This document shows positions 16,901 to 26,455 of a DNA stretch of 35,905 nt, piece after piece (the stretch's first letter is position 1; each line of letters opens with the position of its first letter). The stretch is from Flavobacteriaceae bacterium (GTDB taxonomy: Bacteria > Bacteroidota > Bacteroidia > Flavobacteriales > Flavobacteriaceae). The position numbers and the translations under genes were made by a program. The notes under the pieces are model-generated. The model saw nothing but the letters and a program-made list of their open reading frames with translations, was not told the origin of the DNA and ran no database searches. The stretch is from NCBI GenBank assembly GCA_021647985.1, contig JAKITQ010000032.1, positions 1 through 35,905 of the forward strand, read 5' to 3'.

Positions 16901-18479
16901 AGTGAGAAACTCAACACCTTATGTTGGATTGATCTCGCCTCCTCCACATCATGATATTTATTCTATTGAAGATCTGTCACAATTAATTTACGATCTTAAA
17001 AATGCCAATAGAGAAGCGAGGATAAATGTAAAATTGGTCTCAGAAGTTGGTGTTGGTACCATTGCTGCTGGTGTTGCCAAAGCTAAAGCCGATGTGATAT
17101 TGATTTCGGGCTTTGACGGAGGAACAGGAGCTTCACCACTTACCTCTTTAAAACATTGCGGACTACCATGGGAACTTGGTATAGCCGAAGCACAACAAAC
17201 TTTGGTTTTAAATCATTTAAGAAGTAGGGTTGTTTTAGAATGTGATGGTCAATTAAAAACAGGACGTGATGTAGCTATAGCTTGTTTGCTTGGCGCGGAA
17301 GAATTTGGATTTGCAACAGCACCATTAGTTGCCTCAGGGTGTATTATGATGCGAAAATGTCATTTAAATACCTGCCCTGTAGGTATTGCCACACAAGATC
17401 CTAAACTTCGTAAAAACTTTAAAGGCACTCCAGAACACGTTATAAACTTTATGTATTTTGTTGCTGAAGAATTACGTGAAATCATGGCACAATTGGGCTT
17501 TAGAACCATCAAAGAAATGATTGGTCAATCGCAAAAAATTAATGCCAAAACCGCTGTTAAACAATATAAAGCACATGGAATTGATGTTTCCGGAATTTTA
17601 TATCAACCAGAAAATTATGCAAACAGAACCGTATCCAATACAGAAAAACAAAACCATGATCTGGATGATGTTTTGGATTTTAAAATAATACGCGATGCAC
17701 ATCCTGCTATTTATCGCAAAGAAAAAATGACATTAAATTACCCTATTGCAAACACAAACAGATCTGTTGGCGCAATAATTAGTAATGAAATTTCAAAAAT
17801 ATACGGTGCAAATGGTTTACCTCCAAATACCTTGCAAGTTAATTTTACAGGTTCGGCAGGTCAAAGTTTTGGAGCTTTTGCAACAAGTGGATTGACCTTT
17901 AAAATTGAAGGAAATACCAATGATTATTTAGGCAAAGGCTTGTCGGGTGCAAAAATCATAATTCAAAAACCAGAAAAAGCAAGTTTTAAGGCACATGAAA
18001 ATATCATTATTGGAAACGTTTGTTTCTATGGCGCCATTAAAGGTGAAGCCTATATCAATGGAATTGCAGGTGAAAGATTTTGTGTTCGCAACTCGGGTAT
18101 AACTGCAGTAGTTGAAGGTGTTGGCGATCATGGTTGTGAATATATGACTGGTGGCAAGGTAGTTATCTTAGGTGAAACTGGTAGAAATTTTGCGGCAGGA
18201 ATGAGTGGTGGTATTGCTTATGTATTCGATAAAAATAACAAATTTTCTTCAGAACTATGTAATAAGGAAATGGTTGAACTTGAAGCACTTTCAAGTAATG
18301 ATAAAACAGAATTATTTGCATTAATTAAAAACCATTACCATTATACCGAAAGTGAAAGAGCATTCGATATTTTAGAAAATTGGGATGAAAATGCAAACTA
18401 TTTCACCAAAGTAATTCCAACCGATTACAAAAGAGCCTTAGAACAATTGGCTAAAGAACAAGAAAAACAAGCAGTATAA
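13971..18479 (+). CDS. gltB: Glutamate synthase (NADPH), large subunit
   Basis: The 1502-residue alpha subunit of GOGAT. It hydrolyses glutamine, channels ammonia and combines it with 2-oxoglutarate to give glutamate. Residues 1-17 are a short propeptide before Cys18 (EHDNCGAGF), the nucleophile of the class II glutamine amidotransferase domain (to about 420). The central domain and the FMN-binding synthase domain (about 830-1200) follow. The latter shows [22 protein letters not shown] and the 3Fe-4S cysteines Cys1124, Cys1130 and Cys1135 ([16 protein letters not shown]). The C-terminal beta-helix domain has the repeated G-rich pattern ([37 protein letters not shown]). The start at 13971 puts Cys18 in the normal position; the longer ORF from 13923 does not begin plausibly. 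gltD starts 2 bp after the stop. Confidence 0.97.
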   Translation: MAYKKQGVYLPEFEHDNCGAGFICSLNGERTNQIIHEALEILIKLEHRGAVSSDGKTGDGAGILIDIPHQFFNKVCDFDLAKPKEYAVGMVFLPQSKNQNKYCIDVLENEILNQGLKILGWRDVPVNSTHLGRIAKKNEPKIKQIFVGKNKLKLTEHVFNAKIFAARKIAEHKINASKLKDSKQFYIPSFSTTTLIYKGLLIPEDIRNYYHDLSDTDLVTRLALVHQRFSTNTSPSWDLAQPFRFMCHNGEINTLRGNISRMKAREELMQNDVFGEDIKKLFPIILEGKSDSASMDMAVELLLMTGRSLPEVMMMMVPEAWEKDEFMPDDKKAFYEYNSCIMEPWDGPASVPFTDGNFIGALLDRNGLRPSRYTVTKGGYVIMSSEIGVLDIKPEDVVKHGRLEPGKIFLVDMNQGRIIEDEEVKNEIIKKQPYRKWLNNNLLPLSEVPYTGNKCPIEITPYITRQRMFGYTMEDIDTIITPMCKSGKEAIGSMGTDTPLAVLSDTPQLLYNYFKQLFAQVTNPPLDGIREEIITDISLAIGADRNIFDTNAAHCKKLKIQNPVISNNDLDKIKNIDHPDFISCEIPILYDIKKGLNALEKALEGMVVQACKEIETGCNIIILSDRGADKSNGPIPALLACSYLHHSLNKLKKRSKFGIIIESAEPREPHHFATLFGYGASAINPYMVNEIIREKVRNGTITDIDAEEAVQNFNKAIGKGILKIMNKIGISTLHSYRASQIFEILGLNSKFTNKYFPNTPSRIEGIGLYEVEREMSNRHKNAFFNSTIDNNLRLNIGGDYRWRRNGERHMFNPTTVAKLQQAVRTNNTDSYKAYAKVINEQSESLMTIRGLFEFQNLDPIAIDEVEPWTEIVKRFKTGAMSYGSISSEAHENLAIAMNRIGGKSNSGEGGEDQRRFRKDLNGDSRSSAIKQVASGRFGVTSNYLTNAKEIQIKMAQGAKPGEGGQLPGEKVFPWIAEVRNSTPYVGLISPPPHHDIYSIEDLSQLIYDLKNANREARINVKLVSEVGVGTIAAGVAKAKADVILISGFDGGTGASPLTSLKHCGLPWELGIAEAQQTLVLNHLRSRVVLECDGQLKTGRDVAIACLLGAEEFGFATAPLVASGCIMMRKCHLNTCPVGIATQDPKLRKNFKGTPEHVINFMYFVAEELREIMAQLGFRTIKEMIGQSQKINAKTAVKQYKAHGIDVSGILYQPENYANRTVSNTEKQNHDLDDVLDFKIIRDAHPAIYRKEKMTLNYPIANTNRSVGAIISNEISKIYGANGLPPNTLQVNFTGSAGQSFGAFATSGLTFKIEGNTNDYLGKGLSGAKIIIQKPEKASFKAHENIIIGNVCFYGAIKGEAYINGIAGERFCVRNSGITAVVEGVGDHGCEYMTGGKVVILGETGRNFAAGMSGGIAYVFDKNNKFSSELCNKEMVELEALSSNDKTELFALIKNHYHYTESERAFDILENWDENANYFTKVIPTDYKRALEQLAKEQEKQAV

Positions 18480-18481
18480 TT

Positions 18482-19939
18482 ATGGGAAAGATAACTGGAT
18501 TTTTAGAGTACGAAAGAGTAGATGAAAAAAATAAAGCTGTTGAAGAAAGGTTGAAAAACTTTAAGGAGTTTACAATTCCTTTAAAGGAAACCGAACTTGA
18601 AAAACAAGGATCTCGATGTATGGATTGCGGGATTCCCTTTTGCCATAGCGGATGTCCTTTAGGTAATTTAATTCCAGATTTTAATGAATTAATTTATAAA
18701 AAAGAGTGGGGAAAAGCTTTACGGATATTACATGCCACTAATAATTTTCCTGAATTTACAGGCCGACTTTGTCCGGCACCCTGTGAAAAAGCTTGTGTTT
18801 TAGGTATCATAGAAGACCCTATTTCTATTGAAAATATTGAAAAAAATATTGTAGAAAAAGGCTTTCAAGAAGGATGGATTCAACCACAAACTCCAAAAGA
18901 AAGAACTGGTAAAACGGTTGCTGTTGTAGGATCAGGACCTGCAGGGCTAGCTGCAGCACAACAATTGAATAGAGCCGGTCATGAGGTTACCGTTTTTGAA
19001 CGCGATGATGCGATTGGTGGCTTATTGCGCTATGGTATTCCTAATTTTAAATTGGATAAAAAAATAATTGATAGAAGATTAAATATTTTAGAAGCTGAAG
19101 GGATTACTTTCAAAACAAATACCAATATTGGTGTTAATTACGCGGTTAAAGATCTCGAAAAATTTGATGCTATCGTTTTATGTGGTGGCGCTACAGAAAA
19201 AAGAAGTTTACCCACAAAAGGCATTGAAGCAAAAGGTGTTGAACAAGCTATGGATTTTTTAACACAACAAACCAAAATATTATTCGACAAAAAAATTGAA
19301 GGGGAGATTATTTCTGCCAAAGGTAAAAACGTTATCGTAATTGGTGGAGGTGACACCGGATCGGATTGTGTTGGCACTTCAAATCGTCAAGGAGCAAAAT
19401 CAGTAACTAATTTTGAGATCATGCCAAAGCCACCAGTTGGAAGAAGTGAAAAAACACCATGGCCATATTGGCCATTACAATTAAAAACCTCTAGTTCGCA
19501 TGAGGAAGGTTGTGATAGAAATTGGTTAATCAATACCAAAGAATTTGTTACTGATAAAAATGGCAACTTAACTGCTTTAAAAACAGTTGAAGTATTCTGG
19601 AAAATAACTCCGGGTGAAAGACCTCAATTGATTGAAAAAAAGGGCAGCGAAAAAACATGGGAATGTGATCTTGTTTTACTAGCTCTAGGGTTTACTGGTC
19701 CTGAAAAAACATTGAGTGATCAATTGGGGTTAGAGTTGGATGCCAGAAGCAATTATAAAGCCACCAATTACAAAACAAATGTTTCAAATATTTTTACAGC
19801 CGGAGATATGCGCAGAGGTCAATCATTAATTGTTTGGGCCATTAACGAAGGTAGAGAAGCAGCCAGAGAGGTTGATATATTCTTGATGGGTAGCAGTAAT
19901 TTACCTATCAAAGGCCAAGGTGATTTACCAGGCGTTTAA
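18482..19939 (+). CDS. gltD: Glutamate synthase (NADPH), small subunit
   Basis: The 485-residue beta subunit of GOGAT, which passes electrons from NADPH through FAD and Fe-S clusters to the large subunit. The N-terminal region carries the cysteines for two 4Fe-4S clusters: SRCMDCGIPFCHSGCPLGN (about 40-58) and GRLCPAPCEKACVLG (about 95-109). The FAD-binding VVGSGPAGLAAAQ follows (about 147-159), with ERDDAIGGLLRYGIP after it. The NADPH-binding VIGGGDTGSDC lies near residue 287, and the C-terminal FAD contact is NIFTAGDMRRGQSLIVWAI. Length matches bacterial GltD. It is co-transcribed with gltB (2-bp gap). Downstream lies a repeat cluster with no clear poly-T terminator close to the stop. Confidence 0.97.
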   Translation: MGKITGFLEYERVDEKNKAVEERLKNFKEFTIPLKETELEKQGSRCMDCGIPFCHSGCPLGNLIPDFNELIYKKEWGKALRILHATNNFPEFTGRLCPAPCEKACVLGIIEDPISIENIEKNIVEKGFQEGWIQPQTPKERTGKTVAVVGSGPAGLAAAQQLNRAGHEVTVFERDDAIGGLLRYGIPNFKLDKKIIDRRLNILEAEGITFKTNTNIGVNYAVKDLEKFDAIVLCGGATEKRSLPTKGIEAKGVEQAMDFLTQQTKILFDKKIEGEIISAKGKNVIVIGGGDTGSDCVGTSNRQGAKSVTNFEIMPKPPVGRSEKTPWPYWPLQLKTSSSHEEGCDRNWLINTKEFVTDKNGNLTALKTVEVFWKITPGERPQLIEKKGSEKTWECDLVLLALGFTGPEKTLSDQLGLELDARSNYKATNYKTNVSNIFTAGDMRRGQSLIVWAINEGREAAREVDIFLMGSSNLPIKGQGDLPGV

Positions 19940-19962
19940 TTCGTGAAATTTCAATAAAATAT

Positions 19963-20174
19963 AAAGGCATATACAGTAAATAAAAGGTATTAAACCCCAT
20001 CCGTCAGCTGACAGACTGGACCCAATAACAGGAGTCGACCCAAGGGTCGTGGTATTAACCAAGATCCCGCTAGATGCTGAATCAAGTTCAGCACGGGCAG
20101 CGGGATTAGTTCGGCTAACTAAAAAATTAAAAATAATTTTTTAGAGTCTCACGAATAAACTTGTATATGCCTTT
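19963..20174. repeat. Composite repeat element bounded by 13-bp inverted repeats, with hairpins inside
   Basis: Perfect 13-bp inverted ends, AAAGGCATATACA (19963-19975) and its complement (20162-20174), enclose about 186 bp. Inside are GTCAGCTGAC (a 10-bp palindrome near 20002-20011), the hairpin CGACCC-AA-GGGTCG (about 20036-20049), and a long imperfect hairpin at 20064-20106 (ATCCCGCT...TGCTGAA-TCAAG-TTCAGCA...AGCGGGAT). The segment 20060-20162 is the contiguous copy of the inverted duplication found split after lipB. No ORF is inside and no target-site duplication is obvious. It is most simply a stack of REP/MITE-type palindromes between gltD and the OmpA-family gene. Confidence 0.7.
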
Positions 20175-20351
20175 GCTTTTTCACCAACATTCCTATTGGT
20201 TAATGTCATGATTAATTTTTATATTAATCAAATCTTAAGATTCTCTTTAGATTTGATTTTTACTTTTACGGTCTTAAAAATAATGGCTTAATAAAAAAAG
20301 GGCCAATTTAAAATCTAAATTAAACAAAATTAACCTTAAAGAATTAAAATT
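20175..20351. other. Leader region of the OmpA-family gene, with a stem-loop
   Basis: A 15-bp stem with one mismatch (20226-20240 with 20244-20258, loop TTC) is followed by TTTTACTTTTACGG. It looks like a weak intrinsic terminator that could end read-through from gltBD. The right arm contains TAGATTTG (20248-20255), which matches the -7 pattern TAnnTTTG, so the same segment might instead be promoter DNA. The two readings cannot be separated from sequence alone. Confidence 0.45.
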
Positions 20352-21197
20352 ATGATTAAAAAGATTATCACCGTAGTTGTTCTAACAGTATTGCTAACTT
20401 CTTGTGTTTCGAAAAAGAAATATGTTGCCCTAGAGCAAGATTTAACAGATACTAAGGGAGAATTGCAAAAAACCACCATTGAAAAAGAAAATTTAGAAGC
20501 CAAATTTACCAATATTGAAAAAAGAGTAGAAGTTTATAATGCAAAAATAAACTCTTTACAAGATGAAAATAATTCACAAATGGTTTTTGTTGGTGATAAT
20601 GTTACCGTTTTATCAAAAAACATGAGAGATAATTTGAATGTAACACTTTCTAAAATGTCACAAGAAGAAGTAGCAGGAGCGAATACTTTAAAAGATTCTA
20701 TCAATTTAGCTATTTCTTATAAATTGAAAAAAGCAATAGTTAATAATGATTTAGACCAGGAAATTGATGTTAATATTGACAAAACAGTGGTAATGATTTC
20801 TGTAGCGGATAGCTTATTATTTAGATCAGGAAGTTTTAGAGTAAATAAAAAAGCTTACTCGTTTTTAGAACAATTGGCTAATGTTATCAAATCTGAACCA
20901 AGTATGGATGTTATGGTTGAAGGCCACACTGATTCTCGAAGTATTCATACAAACGGTATTGAAGACAACTGGGAATTGAGTGTTAAAAGATCAACTGCGA
21001 TTGTAAGATTATTACAAAACAAGTATGAAATTGATCCTTCAAGATTGATACCAGCTGGTAGAAGTAGTTATGTACCATTAACCGATAACGAATCTAAAGA
21101 AAGTAGAGCTAGAAACAGACGTACCAATATTATTATATTACCAAATTTAAATAAGTTCTTTGCGCTATTGGCAGATGAAGAAATGGTAACCAATTAA
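20352..21197 (+). CDS. OmpA-family peptidoglycan-binding lipoprotein
   Basis: A 281-residue lipoprotein. The signal MIKKIITVVVLTVLLTSC places the lipid-modified Cys at residue 18. Residues about 24-65 are a heptad-rich coiled coil (KYVALEQDLTDTKGELQ...). A linker of about 70 residues leads to an OmpA-like domain (about 155-275). That domain shows LLFRSGSFRVNKKAYSFLEQL, the NxHTDxR-like VEGHTDSRSI, the 'LSVKRSTAIVRLL' helix and 'SRARNRRTNIIIL', whose Arg and Asp residues bind the diaminopimelate of peptidoglycan. It probably tethers the outer membrane to the cell wall. It is convergent with ftsZ; a strong bidirectional hairpin lies between them. Confidence 0.92.
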   Translation: MIKKIITVVVLTVLLTSCVSKKKYVALEQDLTDTKGELQKTTIEKENLEAKFTNIEKRVEVYNAKINSLQDENNSQMVFVGDNVTVLSKNMRDNLNVTLSKMSQEEVAGANTLKDSINLAISYKLKKAIVNNDLDQEIDVNIDKTVVMISVADSLLFRSGSFRVNKKAYSFLEQLANVIKSEPSMDVMVEGHTDSRSIHTNGIEDNWELSVKRSTAIVRLLQNKYEIDPSRLIPAGRSSYVPLTDNESKESRARNRRTNIIILPNLNKFFALLADEEMVTN

Positions 21198-21209
21198 TGA
21201 TAAATATAA

Positions 21210-21257
21210 AAGCAATAAAAAAGAGATTTCTTTACAGAAATCTCTTTTTTATTGCTT
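21210..21257. terminator. Bidirectional terminator between the OmpA-family gene and ftsZ
   Basis: A perfect 21-bp stem (21210-21230 with 21237-21257) with loop TTTACA. The stem includes an A6/T6 block next to AGAGATTTC, so each strand shows a hairpin with U-rich sequence. It starts 12 bp after the OmpA-family stop codon and lies about 50 bp past the ftsZ stop, as expected for convergent genes that share one terminator. Confidence 0.88.
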
Positions 21258-21308
21258 AGGTTTCTTTTCAAGCATCAAGTATAAGCCTTCCTTAAAAGGT
21301 AAAAAAAC

Positions 21309-23201
21309 TCAATCCACATTATCATGTAAAAATGAGTTATTTGAGCGAAGTTGAATTTCATCATTTTCATCAACTCCTAATGTAGTTCTCGATTTATTTG
21401 TATCGGTTTCTGATGATATTATTGCTTCATTTAAATCCACACCCATTCTTTTATATGCAGGTATATTTTCAATTTCATCAATATTTTGATTCATTTTATT
21501 GACGAATTTATAATTGAATTCCTTCATTTTATTTCTTCTGTCATCTGCTCTACCTTTTAATTCTGAAATGGTTAAGTTCATAGGTGATGGATCATCATTG
21601 TGCAATACTTCTTGCACATTGTTTACAATGCCATCATTTTTTCTAACTTTCAATTCAAAATTCAAATTTTCATCTACTTTCTTTTCATCTTGCGATATGG
21701 TTTTCAATGTATTAATTTCTGTAGAGAACTCATCTTCCAAAGTATGACGAATCACATTTTTATCTGAGTATTCAGGTTTGATTTCTTCTAGCCCCACTAT
21801 TTCAATTTCGTTAATATCAATTCCTTCAAGAGTATTTACTTTAGAAGCTTTGTCATCTTCAAAATTTTGTATGGGTAGATCAAATGTAAAAGAAATTTGA
21901 TTCTCTTCCTCGTCTTGAACATTTACTAAAGGTTCTTGTTTTGGCGTTATGGCAGTTATTTCGAACTCCTCCTCAACAATTTCTGCTTTGGAATCAACCT
22001 CTTCATAATTTACAGTCAAATCATTTACTTCAACAGTTTCGTTAACCTTTTGTGTTTCTTCTATAAAATCATCTTCATGCAATATATGCTTGGTCACTTC
22101 CTTTTTTGGTGCTACTATTTGCTGAGAAACAGGGTTTACTTCTATTTCATGTGTAATAGTTTTTTCTTCTTCCAGTTTGTGAATAATTTTTGTTGATTCA
22201 ACAGAAGTAAGTCCACTTTGCTGCTCGGCATTAAATCCAGTGGCAACAATAGTAACTGCAATAGCATCTCCTAATGATTCATCTTCTCCAACACCCATAA
22301 TAATATCTACATTGGTCTTTGCCTCGGATTGAATATAATCATTAATCTCTCCTATTTCATCGATAGTAACTTCTGATGTACCCGATACGATTAATAACAA
22401 TACATTTTTAGATCCTTCAATTTTATTATCATTTAATAATGGTGAGTCTAAAGCTTTTGTAATTGCATTTTGGGCTCTATTTGAACCCGAAGAAGTTGCA
22501 GAACCCATAATGGCAGTTCCGCTATTGGCCAACACAGTTTTTGCATCGCGTAAATCAATATTTTGCGTATAATGGTGTGTAATTACTTCTGCAATTCCTG
22601 TTGCAGCGGTAGACAACACTTCATCTGCTTTTGAAAATCCTGCTTTAAACCCTAAATTACCATAAACTTCTCTTAATTTATTATTGTTGATAACCACCAA
22701 TGAATCAACATTCTCTCTTAATTTTTCAATACCAATTTGCGCTTGCTCATTTCGCGTTCTTCCTTCAAAGGAAAATGGTATAGTAACTATTCCAACCGTT
22801 AAAATATCTAGTTCTTTTGCAATTTTTGCAATTATTGGTGCCGCTCCCGTACCTGTACCTCCACCCATACCAACAGTGATAAACAACATTTTTGCACGAG
22901 TATTTAGCATATTTTTAATATCCTCCATACTTTCCATTGCTGATTGTTCACCTATTAATGGATTTGCTCCTGCACCTAAACCCTCTGTTAAAGTAGCACC
23001 TAATTGAATTTTTGAAGGCACCGGACTATTGTGTAAGGCTTGTGCATCTGTATTGCAAACCACAAAATCAACGCCTTTAATGCCTCTTTCAAACATATGG
23101 TTTACAGCATTGCTTCCGCCGCCACCAACGCCAATTACTTTTATTACATTAGATTGATTTTTTGGTAAATCAAAAGATATGTTGTTAAATTCTGAGCTCA
23201 T
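21309..23201 (-). CDS. ftsZ: Cell division GTPase FtsZ with long C-terminal tail
   Basis: The tubulin-like protein that forms the cytokinetic ring, 630 residues. The GTPase domain (about 15-325) includes VIGVGGGGSNAVN, the GTP-binding GGGTGTG (113-119), the NEQAQIGIEKLRE segment and the synergy-loop region VDIIMGVGEDESLGD. It is followed by about 250 residues of acidic, low-complexity linker with repeated 'EEITAI', 'NEIEIVGLEEIKPE' and similar segments. The conserved C-terminal peptide is seen as DEIENIPAYKRMGVDLNE (about 575-592) and is followed by a further 40-residue tail. The long linker is normal for Bacteroidota FtsZ. ftsA is 41 bp upstream. It is the last gene of the dcw operon before the shared terminator. 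Confidence 0.97.
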   Translation of the reverse strand: MSSEFNNISFDLPKNQSNVIKVIGVGGGGSNAVNHMFERGIKGVDFVVCNTDAQALHNSPVPSKIQLGATLTEGLGAGANPLIGEQSAMESMEDIKNMLNTRAKMLFITVGMGGGTGTGAAPIIAKIAKELDILTVGIVTIPFSFEGRTRNEQAQIGIEKLRENVDSLVVINNNKLREVYGNLGFKAGFSKADEVLSTAATGIAEVITHHYTQNIDLRDAKTVLANSGTAIMGSATSSGSNRAQNAITKALDSPLLNDNKIEGSKNVLLLIVSGTSEVTIDEIGEINDYIQSEAKTNVDIIMGVGEDESLGDAIAVTIVATGFNAEQQSGLTSVESTKIIHKLEEEKTITHEIEVNPVSQQIVAPKKEVTKHILHEDDFIEETQKVNETVEVNDLTVNYEEVDSKAEIVEEEFEITAITPKQEPLVNVQDEEENQISFTFDLPIQNFEDDKASKVNTLEGIDINEIEIVGLEEIKPEYSDKNVIRHTLEDEFSTEINTLKTISQDEKKVDENLNFELKVRKNDGIVNNVQEVLHNDDPSPMNLTISELKGRADDRRNKMKEFNYKFVNKMNQNIDEIENIPAYKRMGVDLNEAIISSETDTNKSRTTLGVDENDEIQLRSNNSFLHDNVD

Positions 23202-23242
23202 AACTTTTTTTAGTTTATTGGGGTTTTATTCTTTTATTATAT

Positions 23243-24544
23243 TTATTCTGCGTTATCTAAAAAATCTCTTAATTTTTCTCCCCATTTTTCAAATACTGTT
23301 TTCTTGGGAGTTTTAAGTTTTTCACCAGCAGCGTCTGTATCAGAAGCATGCTTAATTTTTAAATCTTCACTTAAATGTTTCTCATTATCTGATAATCCTT
23401 TCATTAACAATCCAACAACCGTTGCATATAATGGGCTAGATAAATCACTATCGGAATTACTAGCTAAATGCTCATTTGGATAACCAATTCTTGTATCCAT
23501 TCCGGTAATATATTCTACCAATTGTTTGATATGCTTTAATTGAGCGCCACCACCCGTTAAAACTATACCGGCGATTAATTTTTTCTTACTTTCATCATGT
23601 CCGTAATTTTTAATCTCTAAAAACACTTGTTCTACAATTTCAACAACACGAGCATGAATTATTTTTGATAAATTTTTAAGCGTAATTTCTTTAGGGTCTC
23701 TTCCTCGTAAACCAGGAATAGAAACAATCTCGTTATCTTTATTTTCACCTGGCCATGCCGAACCGAATTTAGTTTTAAGTAATTCTGCCTGTTTCTCAAT
23801 AATTGAACAGCCTTCTTTAATATCTTCAGTAATCACATTTCCTCCAAAGGAAATAACCGAAGTGTGTCTAATAATTCCATCTTTAAAAATAGCCAAATCC
23901 GTAGTTCCACCTCCTATATCAATCAATGCAACTCCAGCTTCTTTTTCTTCCTGACTTAAAACTGCGTCAGCAGAAGCCAATGGCTCTAAGGTGATACCGC
24001 CTAGTTCTAAACCAGCACTTTTTATACATCTTCCAATGTTTCTAATGGAAGAAACTTGCCCTACAACTACGTGAAAATTAGCCTCTAGTCTACCTCCGTA
24101 CATACCTATAGGCGTATTAATTTCGGCTTGACCATCTACCTTAAAATCTTGAGGCAATACATGTATAATTTCTTCGCCAGGAAGCATAACCAGTTTATAA
24201 ACCTGGTTGATCAATCTTTCTATATCATTTTCATCTATTACCTTATCGGAATTTGAACGGGTAATATAATCGCTATGATGTAAACTTCTTATATGCTGAC
24301 CTGCAATACCAACAACAACATTATCAATTTTTTCTCCTGAAGCGCTTTCAGCCTCATCTACAGCTTGTTGTATAGATTGTATCGTTTGTGTAATATTATT
24401 TACCACACCTCTATGCACACCTAAACTTTTCGCTTTACCCGTACCTAGCACCTCAATTTTACCGTAAGCATCTTGCCTACCTACCATCGCAACAATTTTA
24501 GTTGTTCCGATATCCAATCCAACCGCTATATTATTGTTTTCCAT
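23243..24544 (-). CDS. ftsA: Cell division protein FtsA
   Basis: An actin-like ATPase that tethers FtsZ to the inner membrane, 433 residues. The phosphate-1 motif appears as AVGLDIGTTKIVAMVG (about 7-22). The FtsA-specific SHS2-type 1C domain follows (about 85-165). The phosphate-2 motif is VALIDIGGGTTDLAIF and the adenosine motif is IVLTGGGAQLKHI. The C-terminal segment (FEKWGEKLRDFLDNAE) is an amphipathic helix of the kind that serves as membrane-targeting sequence. It sits between ftsQ (3-bp gap) and ftsZ (41-bp gap), the standard order. Confidence 0.97.
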   Translation of the reverse strand: MENNNIAVGLDIGTTKIVAMVGRQDAYGKIEVLGTGKAKSLGVHRGVVNNITQTIQSIQQAVDEAESASGEKIDNVVVGIAGQHIRSLHHSDYITRSNSDKVIDENDIERLINQVYKLVMLPGEEIIHVLPQDFKVDGQAEINTPIGMYGGRLEANFHVVVGQVSSIRNIGRCIKSAGLELGGITLEPLASADAVLSQEEKEAGVALIDIGGGTTDLAIFKDGIIRHTSVISFGGNVITEDIKEGCSIIEKQAELLKTKFGSAWPGENKDNEIVSIPGLRGRDPKEITLKNLSKIIHARVVEIVEQVFLEIKNYGHDESKKKLIAGIVLTGGGAQLKHIKQLVEYITGMDTRIGYPNEHLASNSDSDLSSPLYATVVGLLMKGLSDNEKHLSEDLKIKHASDTDAAGEKLKTPKKTVFEKWGEKLRDFLDNAE

Positions 24545-24547
24545 ATT

Positions 24548-25279
24548 TTAATATTTTGTACAAACAACTTGGTCATTGAACTTTAAATTAATCGTTTTAT
24601 AGTTCTTTAAACTTCCGTCTAATATTGTTTTTTGATAAAATGTTTTTAAATTTTGGATTTTTTTATCCATTCTTTTCAAATCACCAAAAATCACAATTTG
24701 ACTACCCGTTCTCATCTTCAATTCAAATTGATTTGTACTTTTCCCCTTAATTTGTTGTATTCCGATAATATGTTTTTTTAAAAATTCGTCGTTTTTAATT
24801 CTATTCGCCAATAAAATTATATCCTCACAATTATCCTTTTCTATAATGCTTGTTGTTAATGGAATCCTTGCTGAAAAATTATCCGATAAAGGCATCTTTT
24901 CTCCATCTTCGTCATAATAATGTGACTCTAAACCGTTTGCAACTCTTAAAACTGGTGTTCTTTGTGTAATTACAGCCCCCAATACTCCATTTATCGTTTG
25001 AAATATTTCAGCTTCCTCAATCATTTGATTGTTTTCTAAAAACTGTTCAACATTATTCAAATTTATATTTTCTTTTGATTGATTTTCAAGACCAGCCAAA
25101 TTTTGTATTAACAACTTATTAACTTTTTCATAACTAATAAAAAGGTTCTTTCCATTATTAAAAATAATATTCATGTCACTTGTTTTAATAGTGCTATTTC
25201 TATTGGAAGCAAAGCCGTATAAAAAAGCCACTAATAACAGTAACAGTAAAAATTTAATTGGTTCTAGATATTTTTTCAT
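24548..25279 (-). CDS. ftsQ: Cell division protein FtsQ/DivIB
   Basis: A 243-residue bitopic division protein. A short basic N-terminus is followed by one membrane helix (residues about 9-25, IKFLLLLLLVAFLYGFA). The periplasmic part starts with a POTRA-like region (about 35-110: NIIFNNGKNLFISYEKVNKLL... and EAEIFQTINGVLGAVITQRTPVLRV) and continues with the beta domain (YYDEDGEKMPLS, IGIQQIKGKSTNQFELKMRTG). These are recognisable features of FtsQ in Bacteroidota, which is poorly conserved in sequence. Identification relies on this layout plus position directly upstream of ftsA. It is preceded by a 78-bp gap where murC is expected. Confidence 0.9.
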   Translation of the reverse strand: MKKYLEPIKFLLLLLLVAFLYGFASNRNSTIKTSDMNIIFNNGKNLFISYEKVNKLLIQNLAGLENQSKENINLNNVEQFLENNQMIEEAEIFQTINGVLGAVITQRTPVLRVANGLESHYYDEDGEKMPLSDNFSARIPLTTSIIEKDNCEDIILLANRIKNDEFLKKHIIGIQQIKGKSTNQFELKMRTGSQIVIFGDLKRMDKKIQNLKTFYQKTILDGSLKNYKTINLKFNDQVVCTKY

Positions 25280-25357
25280 CCTTTTTAAAATTCTATTTAA
25301 AACTATGACACCCCATTAAACAACCCCCTCTTTGTTTTTATGATGATGCCATAGTTA
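25280..25357 (-). other. murG-ftsQ gap: usual site of murC, which is absent
   Basis: In the Flavobacteriia dcw clusters I know, murC lies between murG and ftsQ. Here only 78 bp separate them. On the minus strand the gap contains two very short ATG frames (MASSS-stop and MGCHSFK-stop) and a GAGGGGG run, but nothing resembling the MurC N-terminus (G-x-G-G-x-G-M-S) or its ligase motifs. It is the longest spacer in an operon whose other spacers are -17 to +41 bp. Confidence 0.7.
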
Positions 25358-26455
25358 TCAAAGTCTTTTATACATTATTTTTTCTATTTGATCTACAATA
25401 TCACTAGTCGCATTCGGCAATGCCATTTGCTTAATATTCTTACTTAAGTTCCTTTGCATTTCACTATCATTTATTAATTTCTCAAACGTTGACTCAAAAT
25501 TTTCCATATCTTTTTCTTTAATCATAATAGCCGCATCATTATGCAATACAGACATGGCATTTTTTGTTTGATGATCTTCTGCTACATTTGGTGAAGGGAT
25601 AAAAATTACAGGTTTTCCTACAATACATAATTCTGATATTGAACCTGCTCCTGCTCTACTCACAATAATATCTGCAGCAGCATACAACAAGCCCATATTT
25701 TTAATAAATGCATGTGTTTGTACATTATCACGATCGTATTTTTTATAATCTTCTATATATAATTTACCCGTTTGCCAAATTACCTGAACATCATTGTTCT
25801 CAAATACACTTAAATTTTTTTCGATAATTTGATTCACTACTCTGGCTCCCAAACTTCCACCTAAAACCACCAAGGTCTTTTTATTCTTATTTAATTTGAA
25901 ATACAAAATTGCCTCATCTCTTTTATGAGAAATATCGAGCAAATCTTGGCGAACGGGGTTACCAGTTTTAATAATCTTATCTTTAGGGAAAAAGCGACTT
26001 AAACCATCATAAGCAACACAAATTTTTTGCACTTTTTTTGCCAATAATTTATTGGTGATACCTGGATAAGAATTTTGTTCTTGAATAAGACTTGGTATCT
26101 TTTTTTTATTGGCCATATATAGGGTTGGACCAGAGGCAAATCCCCCTGTACCAATTACCACATTTGGTTTAAAATCTTTAATTATTCTTTTTGCTTTAAT
26201 CAAACTTTGCATCAATTTAAAAGGAAAAGACAAGTTTTTTAAACTTAAGCTTCTTTGAATACCTGAAATATTCAAACCTTTAATTTCGTAACCTTCCTGA
26301 GGTACTTTTTCCATTTCCATGCGATCACTTGCACCAACAAATAAAAATTTTGCCTTAGGATATCGTATTTTTAACTCATTCGCAATAGCAATTGCCGGAT
26401 AGATATGACCACCGGTACCTCCTCCACTCAACAATATGTTAACCGACTGTTTCAT
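25358..26455 (-). CDS. murG: UDP-GlcNAc transferase MurG
   Basis: Peripheral inner-membrane glycosyltransferase, 365 residues, which adds GlcNAc to lipid I to make lipid II. The N-terminal glycine-rich loop [21 protein letters not shown] (residues 8-28) and second loop [11 protein letters not shown] are clear. The C-terminal UDP-GlcNAc-binding half shows [49 protein letters not shown]. Length matches the family. Its start overlaps the ftsW 3' end by 17 bp, indicating translational coupling. Confidence 0.97.
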   Translation of the reverse strand: MKQSVNILLSGGGTGGHIYPAIAIANELKIRYPKAKFLFVGASDRMEMEKVPQEGYEIKGLNISGIQRSLSLKNLSFPFKLMQSLIKAKRIIKDFKPNVVIGTGGFASGPTLYMANKKKIPSLIQEQNSYPGITNKLLAKKVQKICVAYDGLSRFFPKDKIIKTGNPVRQDLLDISHKRDEAILYFKLNKNKKTLVVLGGSLGARVVNQIIEKNLSVFENNDVQVIWQTGKLYIEDYKKYDRDNVQTHAFIKNMGLLYAAADIIVSRAGAGSISELCIVGKPVIFIPSPNVAEDHQTKNAMSVLHNDAAIMIKEKDMENFESTFEKLINDSEMQRNLSKNIKQMALPNATSDIVDQIEKIMYKRL

